Shown here: positions 25,156-34,473 of the stretch, piece by piece
How the letters are laid out: the number at the start of each line of letters is the position of its first letter
How positions within the stretch are numbered: position 1 is the first letter of the stretch
Source of the DNA: Limonium bicolor
Taxonomy: Eukaryota > Streptophyta > Magnoliopsida > Caryophyllales > Plumbaginaceae
Direction of reading: 5' to 3'
Length of the DNA stretch: 64,000 nucleotides
Assembly (NCBI GenBank): GCA_023374045.1
Contig: CM041779.1
Span: forward strand, 148,243,485-148,307,484
Notes under the pieces: model-generated
Database searches by the model: none
Seen by the model: only the letters and a program-made list of their open reading frames with translations
Told to the model about the DNA's origin: nothing
Made by a program: the position numbers and the translations under genes

Positions 25156-25500
25156 CAATCACGAGGCTGCTCGAACAAAATTAGCGACACAGATCTCGAA
25201 GGTCGACAGAGGAGAACGAAGAAGGTCGACAGAGGAGAACGAAGAAGAACGAAGAAGGTCGACAGAGGAGAACGAAGAAGAACGAAGAAGGCCGACAGAG
25301 AACGAAAACGAAGAAGGTGGAACGAGATTTGGGGAAAAATGGCGACGCGGACATCGAAGGTAGGCAGAGGAGAACGAAAACGAAGAAGGTGGACATCGAA
25401 GGTGGGTGTTTTGGCCGAATTCAATCTGGTCTACGATATGCAGCAAGAAGATGATGAAGAGAGCGCAGAGAATGGCCGTCCCGCTCAATATCTGTAGAAT
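25156..25500 (-). pseudogene. CACTA 5' transcribed region / first exon-like block
   Basis: On the minus strand a purine-poor stretch ends in GATTG followed by a GTAAGT donor at 25155, which suggests the first exon of the transcription unit that contains blocks A-C. Tandem copies of GAAGGTCGACAGAGGAGAACGA (plus strand) make up most of it, so its open frames are repetitive (Ser/Phe/Leu-rich) and unlikely to be a conserved protein. A small exon may follow, ending at 24928 (GATAAG before GTACCC). Confidence 0.35.
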
Positions 25501-25549
25501 GAAGCTCGGCGAACACTCAAATAGATCGGGAAAGGTTTAGCAAATATAA

Positions 25550-25889
25550 TCAGGGTTTGGTGTCGGTTTTTTTTAAAACCGAAGCACCAGGTAAATTTTT
25601 TTTTTTTTTTAAACTAAAAAAAAAACTGAGGCGTCGGTGTTTTATAAAACCGACATCCCATATTAAGCTATTGTGTTACTTCATAATAAAACCGACACCC
25701 TAGCTAAAATGTTCTACCCCGCGCAAGCTCCCGTGCAAGCTCCCGCCACAAAATTTCACTAACAATTAAAAAAAATTAGTCTACTGCTTCGCTTCAATAT
25801 AAAACCGACACCTTAGATTATCTATTGTTACGGTTTCTTAAAAACCGATGCTATAGGCTCCGACACTAAAGATCTTTTTTCTACTAGTG
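25550..25889. repeat. CACTA right subterminal and terminal repeats
   Basis: Contains repeated GGTGTCGGTTTT or AAAACCGACACC motifs and the terminal repeat ending CTACTAGTG at 25889, mirror image of the left end. Confidence 0.85.
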
Positions 25890-25892
25890 GCA

Positions 25893-26761
25893 ACAGGCAT
25901 AGTGAAGTAATGGTACCCGAGACGCGTGTCTACGGGACCACGATTATTAAATAATGTCACCAATGGTATACCAACCGACTAAGGAACTACAACGTAGTAC
26001 CCAAACAAGGGATAAGTCTCAGTAACCACGACAAATGCGTGGAATGGGCTACGAAGAAGATACAATATCAAGTGAAAAGGGGTCTCCCAGAACGGGAAGC
26101 ACCCTAGTTAATGATTACCATGTGAAGACCAATGAGCAGTTGTGCAGAAGATTGATTATCAATTAGGGTGTCAAGGTAAGAGCCCACAAGGCCACTGATG
26201 ACGGTGCGGGTAAGAACAATACCGCAACCGGTGTGCGTGTTTAACCGATAGCCAGTTAGCATGGCGCACTTGCCACGGCAAGTGCTGCTAAGAACAGGGC
26301 TGTTCGGGGAAATTTTTAACAGCTACAAAGTACTTAGTAAAGTACCACGGGGTTAAGTAAGATCGTCATAACTGTGGAAGGGCTTAATAGCCTAACCTCT
26401 GTAATTGGAAATACACCAGTCAGCAGGAAGCTAGACTGGGTTAAGGCAAGAAGACGTTGTAAAACCGTGAGAATTTTTCTTTCAAACTCGGATTTATTTC
26501 AAACTCTTTCTTTCAAAACCAAATTTTCTTTTAAACCAATACTTCTTTCTAACCTTCTTTCAAAACCAAACCAGAAGACCTACACCGGCCACAGTGCCAC
26601 ACGGTAGGTAAGTTATACCCAGTTTACTTATGAATAACCGGTGGAACCCAGTAAACCCAAGGGTAGCAACCCGAGGGAATGGATGAAGTTTATAATGATA
26701 TAACGGTGGAAAGACTTTCCTTGACTAAGTTCAGGAAGCACGGAATGCATTGTCACGACAA
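25893..26761 (+). other. Element 4 internal region, part 2 (non-coding)
   Basis: The internal region resumes after the CACTA. It is homologous to element 2 around 41420-42240: shared segments include GAGAC-C--GTCT-CGGGAC, a hairpin GCACTTGCCACGGCAAGTGC (26266-26285) and a pyrimidine-rich TTTCAAAACC tract near 26480-26570. No Gag or Pol frame is seen. The sequence ends at the N gap, so the rest of the internal region and the 3' LTR are missing. Confidence 0.7.
26266..26285 (+). other. Conserved internal hairpin, element 4
   Basis: GCACTTGCCACGGCAAGTGC is a perfect inverted repeat identical to the one at 41898-41917 in element 2, in an otherwise diverged background. Confidence 0.6.
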
Positions 26762-27261
26762 NNNNNNNNNNNNNNNNNNNNNNNNNNNNNNNNNNNNNNN
26801 NNNNNNNNNNNNNNNNNNNNNNNNNNNNNNNNNNNNNNNNNNNNNNNNNNNNNNNNNNNNNNNNNNNNNNNNNNNNNNNNNNNNNNNNNNNNNNNNNNNN
26901 NNNNNNNNNNNNNNNNNNNNNNNNNNNNNNNNNNNNNNNNNNNNNNNNNNNNNNNNNNNNNNNNNNNNNNNNNNNNNNNNNNNNNNNNNNNNNNNNNNNN
27001 NNNNNNNNNNNNNNNNNNNNNNNNNNNNNNNNNNNNNNNNNNNNNNNNNNNNNNNNNNNNNNNNNNNNNNNNNNNNNNNNNNNNNNNNNNNNNNNNNNNN
27101 NNNNNNNNNNNNNNNNNNNNNNNNNNNNNNNNNNNNNNNNNNNNNNNNNNNNNNNNNNNNNNNNNNNNNNNNNNNNNNNNNNNNNNNNNNNNNNNNNNNN
27201 NNNNNNNNNNNNNNNNNNNNNNNNNNNNNNNNNNNNNNNNNNNNNNNNNNNNNNNNNNNNN
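26762..27261. other. Assembly gap (500 N)
   Basis: Exactly 500 unknown bases, the usual placeholder for a gap of unknown size. A retroelement enters from the left and a gene without its 5' exons leaves on the right, so real content is missing. Long open frames spanning the N run are artefacts. Confidence 0.98.
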
Positions 27262-28725
27262 AACTGGTGGTGACGATCCTCTTCAAGAGGAAGAGCCCTG
27301 TACACCAAGATCAGGCATTGCTTCTGAACAACAGGTGTCGACATCACAACTGAATATAGATACCCCTCCCAGGTACCCCATTTTTGTTGATAGAACAACA
27401 GATTTAATACTACGAATTCATTTTCTAGCTTTCTTTCTTCTTTCTGCTCTAGCTTAGGTGACAGTTATCAGTGGACTAGAAGACAATTGAGAACAAAGCC
27501 CTCATTCATGATGAAGTTCTTAAGTCTACGTGGTTACCTTTTATTGGGCTAGATGGGGAGGAAAAGGTTCGTGAAAGGACACTTGTCTCTTTTTCTCGTG
27601 GTTCCATTAAAATTCAAGGTAGTTTGTTACTGTCTATTTAAATTGATCTCACAGTTGAGATAAGTTCTGTGGAGTTAGAGTCTCTTCGGTCCGAACTTGC
27701 TGATCTGGAAGAGAGAGAGGCTCATTTGAAAGCTCAGTAAGGAAACTTTACACTGTTTTTTTCCTCCCTTTCTATATATATTTACTTCTTTCAGTTTATC
27801 TAAAATCCTGATATTGCTGTACATTGCAGGTTCGAACATCTTGATGAGATTCTAAGAGGAGCTCGTCTGTCGGGCTACTTGTATATTCGCACTGTACGGG
27901 CATGCTTACTACTTTCTGATCTCATAATTTTAAGAACTTTTCGTGACTAAGATTTGCTTGTTGTCAAATCACTCTTTCATTTTTTCCTGGATTAATCTTC
28001 CTCAGAGATGGACTGCATTGCCTGGAGAACCACCTCCTATTGATGATGGTGAAGTTGATGATTGGCTTCCTCGTTTTGTTGTGCTACAAGGACCATGCCT
28101 GTTCTTCTATCTGTCATCTAAAGGTAGGATGTATTCTATTTACAGACAGGATTAATCTTCACCGATTCGGAACTCTGGTGCTTCTTGTTTGTACAAATTT
28201 GTTTGAGAAAATGATCATATGGTGGGTAAAGTATTTATATTTCAGATAGAAGTTGAAACAATTGCCAGTTTGTGACTGCTGCTCCAACTAGTAAAACATG
28301 TGAGCTTGATAGATTACGGATGCTGAAATATTATGACTGCATGTTTACACAGATTTGAGTCCCCAAGACTCGGCTCTCCTATCTGATATCACTGAAATGG
28401 GCCCTCTTCCCAACATTAAGCGAGAAGATGGAGAGGTGCGGTATTGCTTCTACATCTTGACGAAATGTGGTCTGCGGTTTGAGTGCTCCAGTGCTTCCAA
28501 GATAAGGGTACATTATTCTCCAAGCTTGGGATTCTGATGAAGCTACTAACTGTTATCATCTATCTACATGTGCTTTATGCTCACAAGCATATGTTTATCT
28601 CTAATTTTGCTGTCGTTTTGTCTTTGCAGCTGGATTCTTGGTTGACTGTGCTAAGGGAGGACTCCAATATGGAAGATGATGATGGTAGTATATGTACTAG
28701 TAGCAAGACTGAAATTTGTACATAA
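27262..28725 (+). CDS. PH-domain protein, C-terminal exons (partial)
   Basis: Seven exon blocks are visible: 27262-27372, about 27480-27618, 27655-27736, 27830-27893, 28006-28123, 28353-28507 and 28630-28725 (TAA). From the third block on, all junctions have GT-AG sites and match in phase. The protein has a coiled coil (block 3, ESLRSELADLEEREAHLKAQ) leading into a pleckstrin homology domain: a first strand with GYLYIRT, a long loop with acidic residues, DDWLPRFVVLQGPCLFFYL, a strand with YCFYIL, and the C-terminal helix with the invariant Trp (LDSWLTVL). PH domains bind phosphoinositides or proteins at membranes. The 5' exons lie in the gap. The join between blocks 1 and 2 is not in phase under any splice choice I tried, so block 2 may start elsewhere or carry an indel. 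The exact family member is not identified. Confidence 0.75.
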
Positions 28726-29432
28726 GGTTTGAAGTAAAAACGGTGGAGTTTTTATTTTAATTGTTATGGCGGATATTGTATGACTGACTTATCGTGTAGG
28801 GTTTCCCGGTTGATTCATTCATATATAGTACTAGATATCTCTGTACATAAATAATTGAACAGCATTGCGATTTATTGAAGCTGTGGCTGTTCATCTGTAT
28901 CTATTGATTTGGTGTTGCCTTGCTGGGTGGTAGTGCTCCACTCGCATATAACTTTTTTTGAACCTTTCTTGCCGATGTTAGTTTTGTCTTGACGTGAAGA
29001 TCAGCAACTGACTGACCTTGAAGAGCCTATGTGACCCAATCAGCTGAGTCTTCGAAATTAAGCGAAAGATGAGGGTATCAGTATCACAGTTTGGTGGAGG
29101 AGATTGTTGACTGTTGATCGATATTTTGAGAGGGGATGCGGTTTTCCGTGAGAGGGGGATGCGATTGCCACATTCCAGTTAAAAAAGTGCCACAGCTTTC
29201 GATCCATATCCTTATCCCACTTTTGGATCGATATCTTTTTTTAGTAAAGGGTAGACAGATTAAAGTTACTGATATCAATAACGCTTTAGGGAAATTTCCA
29301 ACCATGTCATACAAATGAAATCTTCATACTCAGAAGGCCTGCCGCGGTTCCGTCTATGAATGAACGACTACACCAAAATTCATGCCCGGAACACTTTTGT
29401 ATTCTAACTCCCCCTGGCCGGAGCCTGTCATG
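28726..29432. other. 3' flank of PH gene, no feature seen
   Basis: The first ~130 bases probably hold the 3' UTR of the PH-domain gene (AT-rich, with an ATAAATAA stretch near 28847). Beyond that no gene or repeat is recognised up to the hAT-type element. Confidence 0.5.
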
Positions 29433-29440
29433 CTCTCTTC

Positions 29441-30441
29441 TAGGATGACAATGGGTGTGTGGGTACCCGTTTCATCCGATCACCCGACCCTTAAATTAGG
29501 TGAAAATAGGGTGAAAAACGGTGAAAACAGGTGTGGGTACGGGTCGGGTGGTGGGTAGAATGTCTACCTGTCACCTTATCCGTATCCGATCCGCTCACCT
29601 GCATAAATATAATATATATTAGTATATGTTAAGTTGTTAACTATTCTTCATTCTCCTTCACTCACGGTAAATTTGCAACCCTAACTAGTGAACCAAGGAA
29701 TATTCATGCTCTGCACGACTGCACATTCTTCATTCTCATCGCTCTCGGTAATTTTTTGCAAACCTTAACATACATGTTCTGCTTAGTTTTTAATTCTCTT
29801 CACTAAAAGTAATTGCAACCCTAACTGGTGAACATGGAACCTAGATGCTTTGCACCTCTATTGTCACTCTTCACTGAAGGTAATTTTGCAACCCTAACCG
29901 GCGAAGATGGAACATACATGCTCTGCGCCTCTATTTCTCTCTTCACTCTCGGTAATTTTGCAACCCTAATTCGAGAACAAGGAACTTACACGCCTGCGCA
30001 ATTTTTCATTCTTTCACTGAAGGTAATTTCGTAATCATAACCGGCGAAACATGGAACATATATGCTCTGCACCTCTATTTTCTCTCTTCTCTCACTCATG
30101 TAATTTTACAACCGGGAACTTGCGATAATGGAACGATCATGCTCTACGCAGTTTTTCATTCTCTTCTCTGAAGTAAATTTTGCAACCCTATCCAACGAAC
30201 ATGGAACATACATGCTTCGCGCCTTTATTTTCTCCACTCACAGTAATTTGCAAACCTAACTGATGAATAAGGAAAAGGAAAAACAAACGGGTAAACTAGT
30301 TCACCCTTTTAACCCGCAGGTGACGGGTAAATGGGTGACGGTGATACATAAATGGGTAACGGGTCGAGTACGGGTAGGAGCGGTGACAGTCAGGTGAACA
30401 GGTGCGGGTGATGGTCCACCCGAACCCATTGGCCATCCCTA
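29441..30441. mobile_element. Non-autonomous hAT-type element
   Basis: A 1001-bp element with short inverted ends (TAGGATGACAATGGGT on the left, ACCCATTGGCCATCCCTA on the right) is flanked by perfect 8-bp target duplications CTCTCTTC at 29433-29440 and 30442-30449. Eight-base duplications and TAGGGATGGCAATGGG-type ends are typical of plant hAT elements. No transposase is present. The subterminal parts are rich in GGGT/ACCC, and the middle (about 29640-30270) is an imperfect tandem repeat of ~75-85 bp with the recurring phrase GTAATTTTGCAACCCTAAC. Small open frames there are repeat translations. Confidence 0.9.
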
Positions 30442-30721
30442 CTCTCTTCGCTGCTTCCTGCTTAGCCATCTTTGTCTTGCTGTTTGCCTTCATCTCCCAT
30501 TTTCCTTTAGTAGCTCATCTTGAATTCATGCTTTAGGAGTTTGGGCTAGTCATGATGACTCTTTGCATGTCTCTATACAAACCGTTTTTTTCACCTGGAA
30601 TCCTCCACCCGCATCCTAAGTGTCCTCAAATTCTTCATTTTTCACCTCATGCTCTTCGCCTCGGTTTTTGTCCCTATTCTCCCACCCTTTCTGCTATATT
30701 TCCTCAATCCCAAGCTTCGTC

Positions 30722-31400
30722 ATGACCACCCCGACTGCTGGTGACTTGGTTGAAGAAATCACAACTCGTTTTGCTGTTCTTACCCTCACAAAGGAAGAGG
30801 GCGAAGCCACAGACATGCATGGTCATGATGATCAAGCTCTTGCCCTCCGTTTCGAACGATGTCTTCTTTGTAAATCGTGTGCTTCCAAGCCAGTTGATCT
30901 CAAAGCTCTAAAAAACCTCTCTGGCCAGAGCTTAACACTTGGAAGGTGGTTTCAAGGCCATACTGTAGAGTATTTATTTCTTTGAATTTGAGAAGCAAGA
31001 GTCCTTGCATGACGTTCTTTATAGAGGACCATGGTGCTTTGATGGCTTGCTCTTGATTTTCCAGCGCATAGACAAACAAAAAGCACCTCGTGATCATGAA
31101 TTTAATTGGTTCCCTATGTGGGCTAGAGTTTACGACGTTCCTTTTTCTTACCACCATAAGGAGTTTGTGAGGAAATTGAGAGACCAAATTGGTAGTTTTT
31201 TAGAGTATGCAGAGGAGGAAGACCAGATTAGTGGGGAATATATGAGGATAAAAGCTTTGTTTGATGTCCAGAGACCCATTATGAGATGCATTTCAATGAA
31301 CAACCACAGCGAGGTCAAAATGCTTAGGCTTGCATATGAAGGATGCCATCATTGTGTTTCGATATGGCCTCTTCACCCATCTCACAAAGGATTGCTCTGA
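30722..31400 (+). pseudogene. DUF4283 / zinc-knuckle LINE ORF1-like pseudogene
   Basis: From the ATG at 30722 the frame reads MTTPTAGDLVEEITTRFAVL, then a core typical of DUF4283: FEFEKQESLHDVLYRGPWCF, followed by LLIFQRI and FPMWARVYDVPF. A +1 frameshift near 30970 separates the N-terminal part from the core. Further downstream a degenerate zf-CCHC_4 knuckle can be read only by shifting frame again (LCFDM, then FTHLTKDC at about 31340-31397), and one cysteine is replaced. Families with this arrangement are mostly the first ORF of plant L1-type LINEs, with some stand-alone host copies. No endonuclease or reverse transcriptase frame follows, so this is a broken fragment. Confidence 0.72.
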
Positions 31401-32237
31401 TTAAACGATTACGATGACTGGTGTTCTTCCTTACAGATCTTGGTTGAGAGCAGTGTCAATCTGAGGAAGTCAACAATCCCAATACATTCAAAATGAAGAA
31501 GCATGGAAGATAGCATGTGGATTGGTTAAACTCCCTTGTAGGTCGTCGCAAGATAATAAACACCCCCCCCCGACTATGGAAGCCGAGACATCCAATGATA
31601 ATAAAGTCCACATCCAGTTATTCACCCTCCTTTGTTTTGTGGAATCATCAAGAGAGAGCCTCGACAAGATCACACAAAGAGTAAAAGCTCAGAGGAATCT
31701 AGGACTACAACCAGTCTGGGAAAATGATCTTTCCACGGGCCTGGAGGGTTCGACTGACAAAGCTAGTAACCTGTGTAATGCGGGACCGGAGGTCAAGAAT
31801 GTGAAGGTCATAATGACCAATCCTTGCTAAAAGCCTTCACTCATTGTCGATCTAGTGGCATACTGAGAAGCCTGTTATGCCTACTCTCCTCTCATGCGCA
31901 TGCCAATCCGTTTGCTAGGAGTGGTCAAGCAAATTAGCTGCTATGTTTTTTCCTTCTCTTTTGGCTATGGTAGTATATTAGGTTGTAATCATTCCTATAT
32001 ATTTCTTGGTTCCCTATGTTTTTCTAGTTTGTTGTTACCTTGTCTAGGTCTAAGGTGATCAATGGCGGGCCGGCCGGATTCGAGCCGGCCTAGAAAAACT
32101 TTTCCCGGGCTGTCCGGCTTGATTTTTTCATTCTTTTATAAACAATTAATAAAAATGTAAATATGATAACATTATAAATAAAAGTTTAATAAATAATAAA
32201 ATTCTACATAAAATGTTAAATAAGTAATAAAATTATA
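31401..32237. other. Decayed sequence, no clear gene
   Basis: Probably continues the eroded LINE-like fragment (a 102-codon frame at 31522-31830 resembles nothing I recognise). Near 32060-32115 a GC-rich palindromic patch with GGCCGG is followed by AT-rich sequence. Confidence 0.4.
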
Positions 32238-32740
32238 GAGTAAATTACTCAGTACCCCCTTGAGGATTTATGATATTACAGTTAACTCCCTTGTTTTTAT
32301 CATAATTACTGGTAACCACCTTGAGGTTAAGGTATCTTTGAGTACAAGCCCCCGAACTATAACTCTGTTATCAGGAAGTTAACTACGTGTTAATTTATCA
32401 GCTTAATCATATTAATACGGTCATGCTGGACAAAAAACACTACTTAATCTGCATTGTTATTTTCCTAAAAATGTCAACCCTTCCTTGAAAATGCATCTAA
32501 AGTGGGATGAGAGAGAGTTAGACGATGTTGATTAAGTAGTTTTGTTGTCCAGCCTGGCATTATTAATGTGATTAAGCTGATAGGTCAACACATAGTTAAC
32601 TTTTTTATCACAGAGTTATAGTTCGGGGGCTCATAGTCAAAGATACCTTAACCTTGAGGTGGTTATCAATAATTATGATAAACACGAGGGGGTTAACTGT
32701 AATGTCTCAAATCTTCAAGGGGGTTCTGAGTAATTTACTC
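32238..32740. mobile_element. MULE-type MITE, copy 1
   Basis: A 503-bp element with ends GAGTAAATTACTCAG and CTGAGTAATTTACTC and a perfect 9-bp target duplication AAAATTATA (32229-32237 and 32741-32749), the duplication length of Mutator-like transposons. The terminal inverted repeats extend over 150 bp per side, so the element can form a long hairpin. The second copy at 57036-57542 is inverted relative to this one. Confidence 0.9.
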
Positions 32741-32826
32741 AAAATTATAAATAAAATTTTATATAATATATTATAAATATATATTTATATATATTTATAT
32801 ATATTAATACATTTAAAAAAATAGTA

Positions 32827-33064
32827 CTCCCTTCAACCTGAATTGACCATCCTATTTACTTTATGACAAGTTTTTTCCACTTCAATCTTAAGCATATAAG
32901 ATAAAATATTTTATAAAACTAAATTGTGTAATATATAGTTAATCATGTAACAAATCATTTGCAAAACTTAAAATTTTAAAATTATTTTATCGTATATTTT
33001 AAATGTTGAAGTCAAACGACATGTCCAAATAGTGAACAAGACGGTCAATTCAGGATGAAGGGAG
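32827..33064. mobile_element. Stowaway (Tc1/mariner) MITE, copy 1
   Basis: 238 bp with ends CTCCCTTCAACCTGAATTGACC and its inverse GGTCAATTCAGGATGAAGGGAG, flanked by TA on both sides. CTCCCT ends plus TA duplication define Stowaway. It pairs with the equal-sized copy at 57927-58164. Confidence 0.9.
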
Positions 33065-33066
33065 TA

Positions 33067-33629
33067 TATATTTAAATTCGGGTCAGGCTGAGCTTTTTTC
33101 GGGCCCAAAATTTTGTCGGAGTCTGGTTTGATTTTAAATTCGGGCCCCATTTTTTGTCCAAGCCCGCTCGATTTTTTTTCAAACCCGATTTTCCAGGCTT
33201 TTTTTCATGTCGGTTAGGTTCGATAAGCTCTATCTTGGGCTCTCTTAGGTCTGGTTTTGATTGCCCCTTGTAAGTATTTGCCTTTGGCAAGCTTTCTACT
33301 TTCACATCGTCCAAGTGGGATCCGGCTGTACATTTTAGTTGTGTTGTTGATGCTTGCTGACTGTTTCATGGCTGATTTTGCTTTGATCAGTCTGTGACAA
33401 GCTGACTTTGGTGCTTGTTTTCATGACATGTGTTGAATGAGTATGGATGGCCGATGTTTAAAAAAACGACTACACCAGCTTTGATCGACTACCCTGCTTA
33501 CATTCAATTTGCAATCAGTCTGAGCTACATCCGCATGTAGCCACCCTGACTATATATGCTGACCTAACAAGTAACAAAAATATATATTTTTAAAAAAGGG
33601 GAAAATTGATGTTGCTGGTTATAATGCAC
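33067..33629. other. Spacer, no gene
   Basis: A pyrimidine-rich stretch with repeated CGGGCC or AACCCG motifs to about 33230, then unremarkable sequence. The start resembles the patch near 32060, but I could not define element ends. Confidence 0.35.
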
Positions 33630-33990
33630 AGAACGTAAAATAAAACTTGTACAGATGGTCATACAAATATGTACAAATGTTCATTAAAACAAGTACATCC
33701 TCACGTAAAAACATGTACATCTCCGCATTAAAAACATATAGATAGTCACATAAACTTGTACGAATAATTAAATAGCACATCCTTAGATTAAAACCTGTAC
33801 ATATAAGGAAGAAAACTTGTACAAATGGTCATACAAACATGTACAGATGTTCATTAAAACATATATATCTCATAATTTTTTTGAAAACATATATACATTC
33901 TCATAATGAACATGTACATTTGAACATGTACATCGTCACATTAAACATGTACATTCTCAAATTAAAATATGTACATTCTCACATTAAAGT
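33630..33990. repeat. AT-rich minisatellite with ACATGTACAT core
   Basis: About 14 imperfect units of 22-26 bp of the form AAAACATGTACATNNTCACATT. Reading frames across it are repeat translations. Confidence 0.8.
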
Positions 33991-34468
33991 ATATAACGAC
34001 TTCCAAATAGATTATTGTAGCAGAAATATATTACTATCTCTACCTAGGAAGTGTACCTATCAAAGTGCGGGTATAGTAAATTAAATGAAGTGGGATTGTC
34101 AATCTCAGGGACCTTGTTCAATTAAATGACAATTTATTAACTAACTGAGAAACTAAACTAAGAAACAAGAAACGTCACTTTTTCAGGTTTGCTTAATTTA
34201 ATGAAAAGACTGGCTTAATAAACAAATGTAAAATAAAACAAACAAAGGAAACTAAAAATAAATAAAGATTAAAACTCTAAATATAAGGAAGCACCCCGGA
34301 TTTTTCTGCAAACCTTCACTTTATAATCTATTAATAAACTCTTCCCTAATTCTACAATAAACCCAGGAATCTTAATTAATCCGTTGACCGGTCCCTTTAC
34401 AACGAATCCTAACTGGCAGAAATAACAAGCCGTAAACCATGCCCAAGTCAATTCTAACCAATCGCTTT
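33991..34468. other. Unclassified sequence, left of solo LTR
   Basis: No gene. It contains AGTGTACCTATCAAAGTG followed by GGGATTGTCAATCTCAGGGA, phrasing common to repetitive DNA but not assigned to a family. The sequence continues at 52806 after the solo LTR. Confidence 0.35.
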
Positions 34469-34473
34469 ATAAC

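Larger units (their letters stand above)
20693..25889 (-). mobile_element. Non-autonomous CACTA (En/Spm) transposon
   Basis: The 5197-bp element begins CACTAGTAGAAAAAA and ends TTTTTTCTACTAGTG, with the 3-bp target duplication GCA at 20690-20692 and 25890-25892. Both subterminal regions carry many copies of GTGTCGGTTTT and its inverse AAAACCGACACC, the usual transposase-binding repeat pattern of this superfamily. No transposase frame is visible. The interior holds exon-like blocks on the minus strand and several minisatellites. Movement would need an autonomous relative. It interrupts element 4 and is therefore younger than it. The strand is given from the inferred direction of the exon blocks. 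Confidence 0.93.

Noticed and set aside
25152..25488. Ser/Phe/Leu-rich frames of 71-109 codons in three phases
   Set aside because: All are readings of one short tandem repeat; none has a normal start or a recognised domain.
26628..27457. Long open frames of 177-256 codons
   Set aside because: They run through the 500-N gap and exist only because N codons are not stops.
32052..33310. Possible larger hAT-like element enclosing both MITEs
   Set aside because: GC-rich patches at both sides and a partial AGGTCT match were suggestive, but no inverted ends or exact target duplication could be found.
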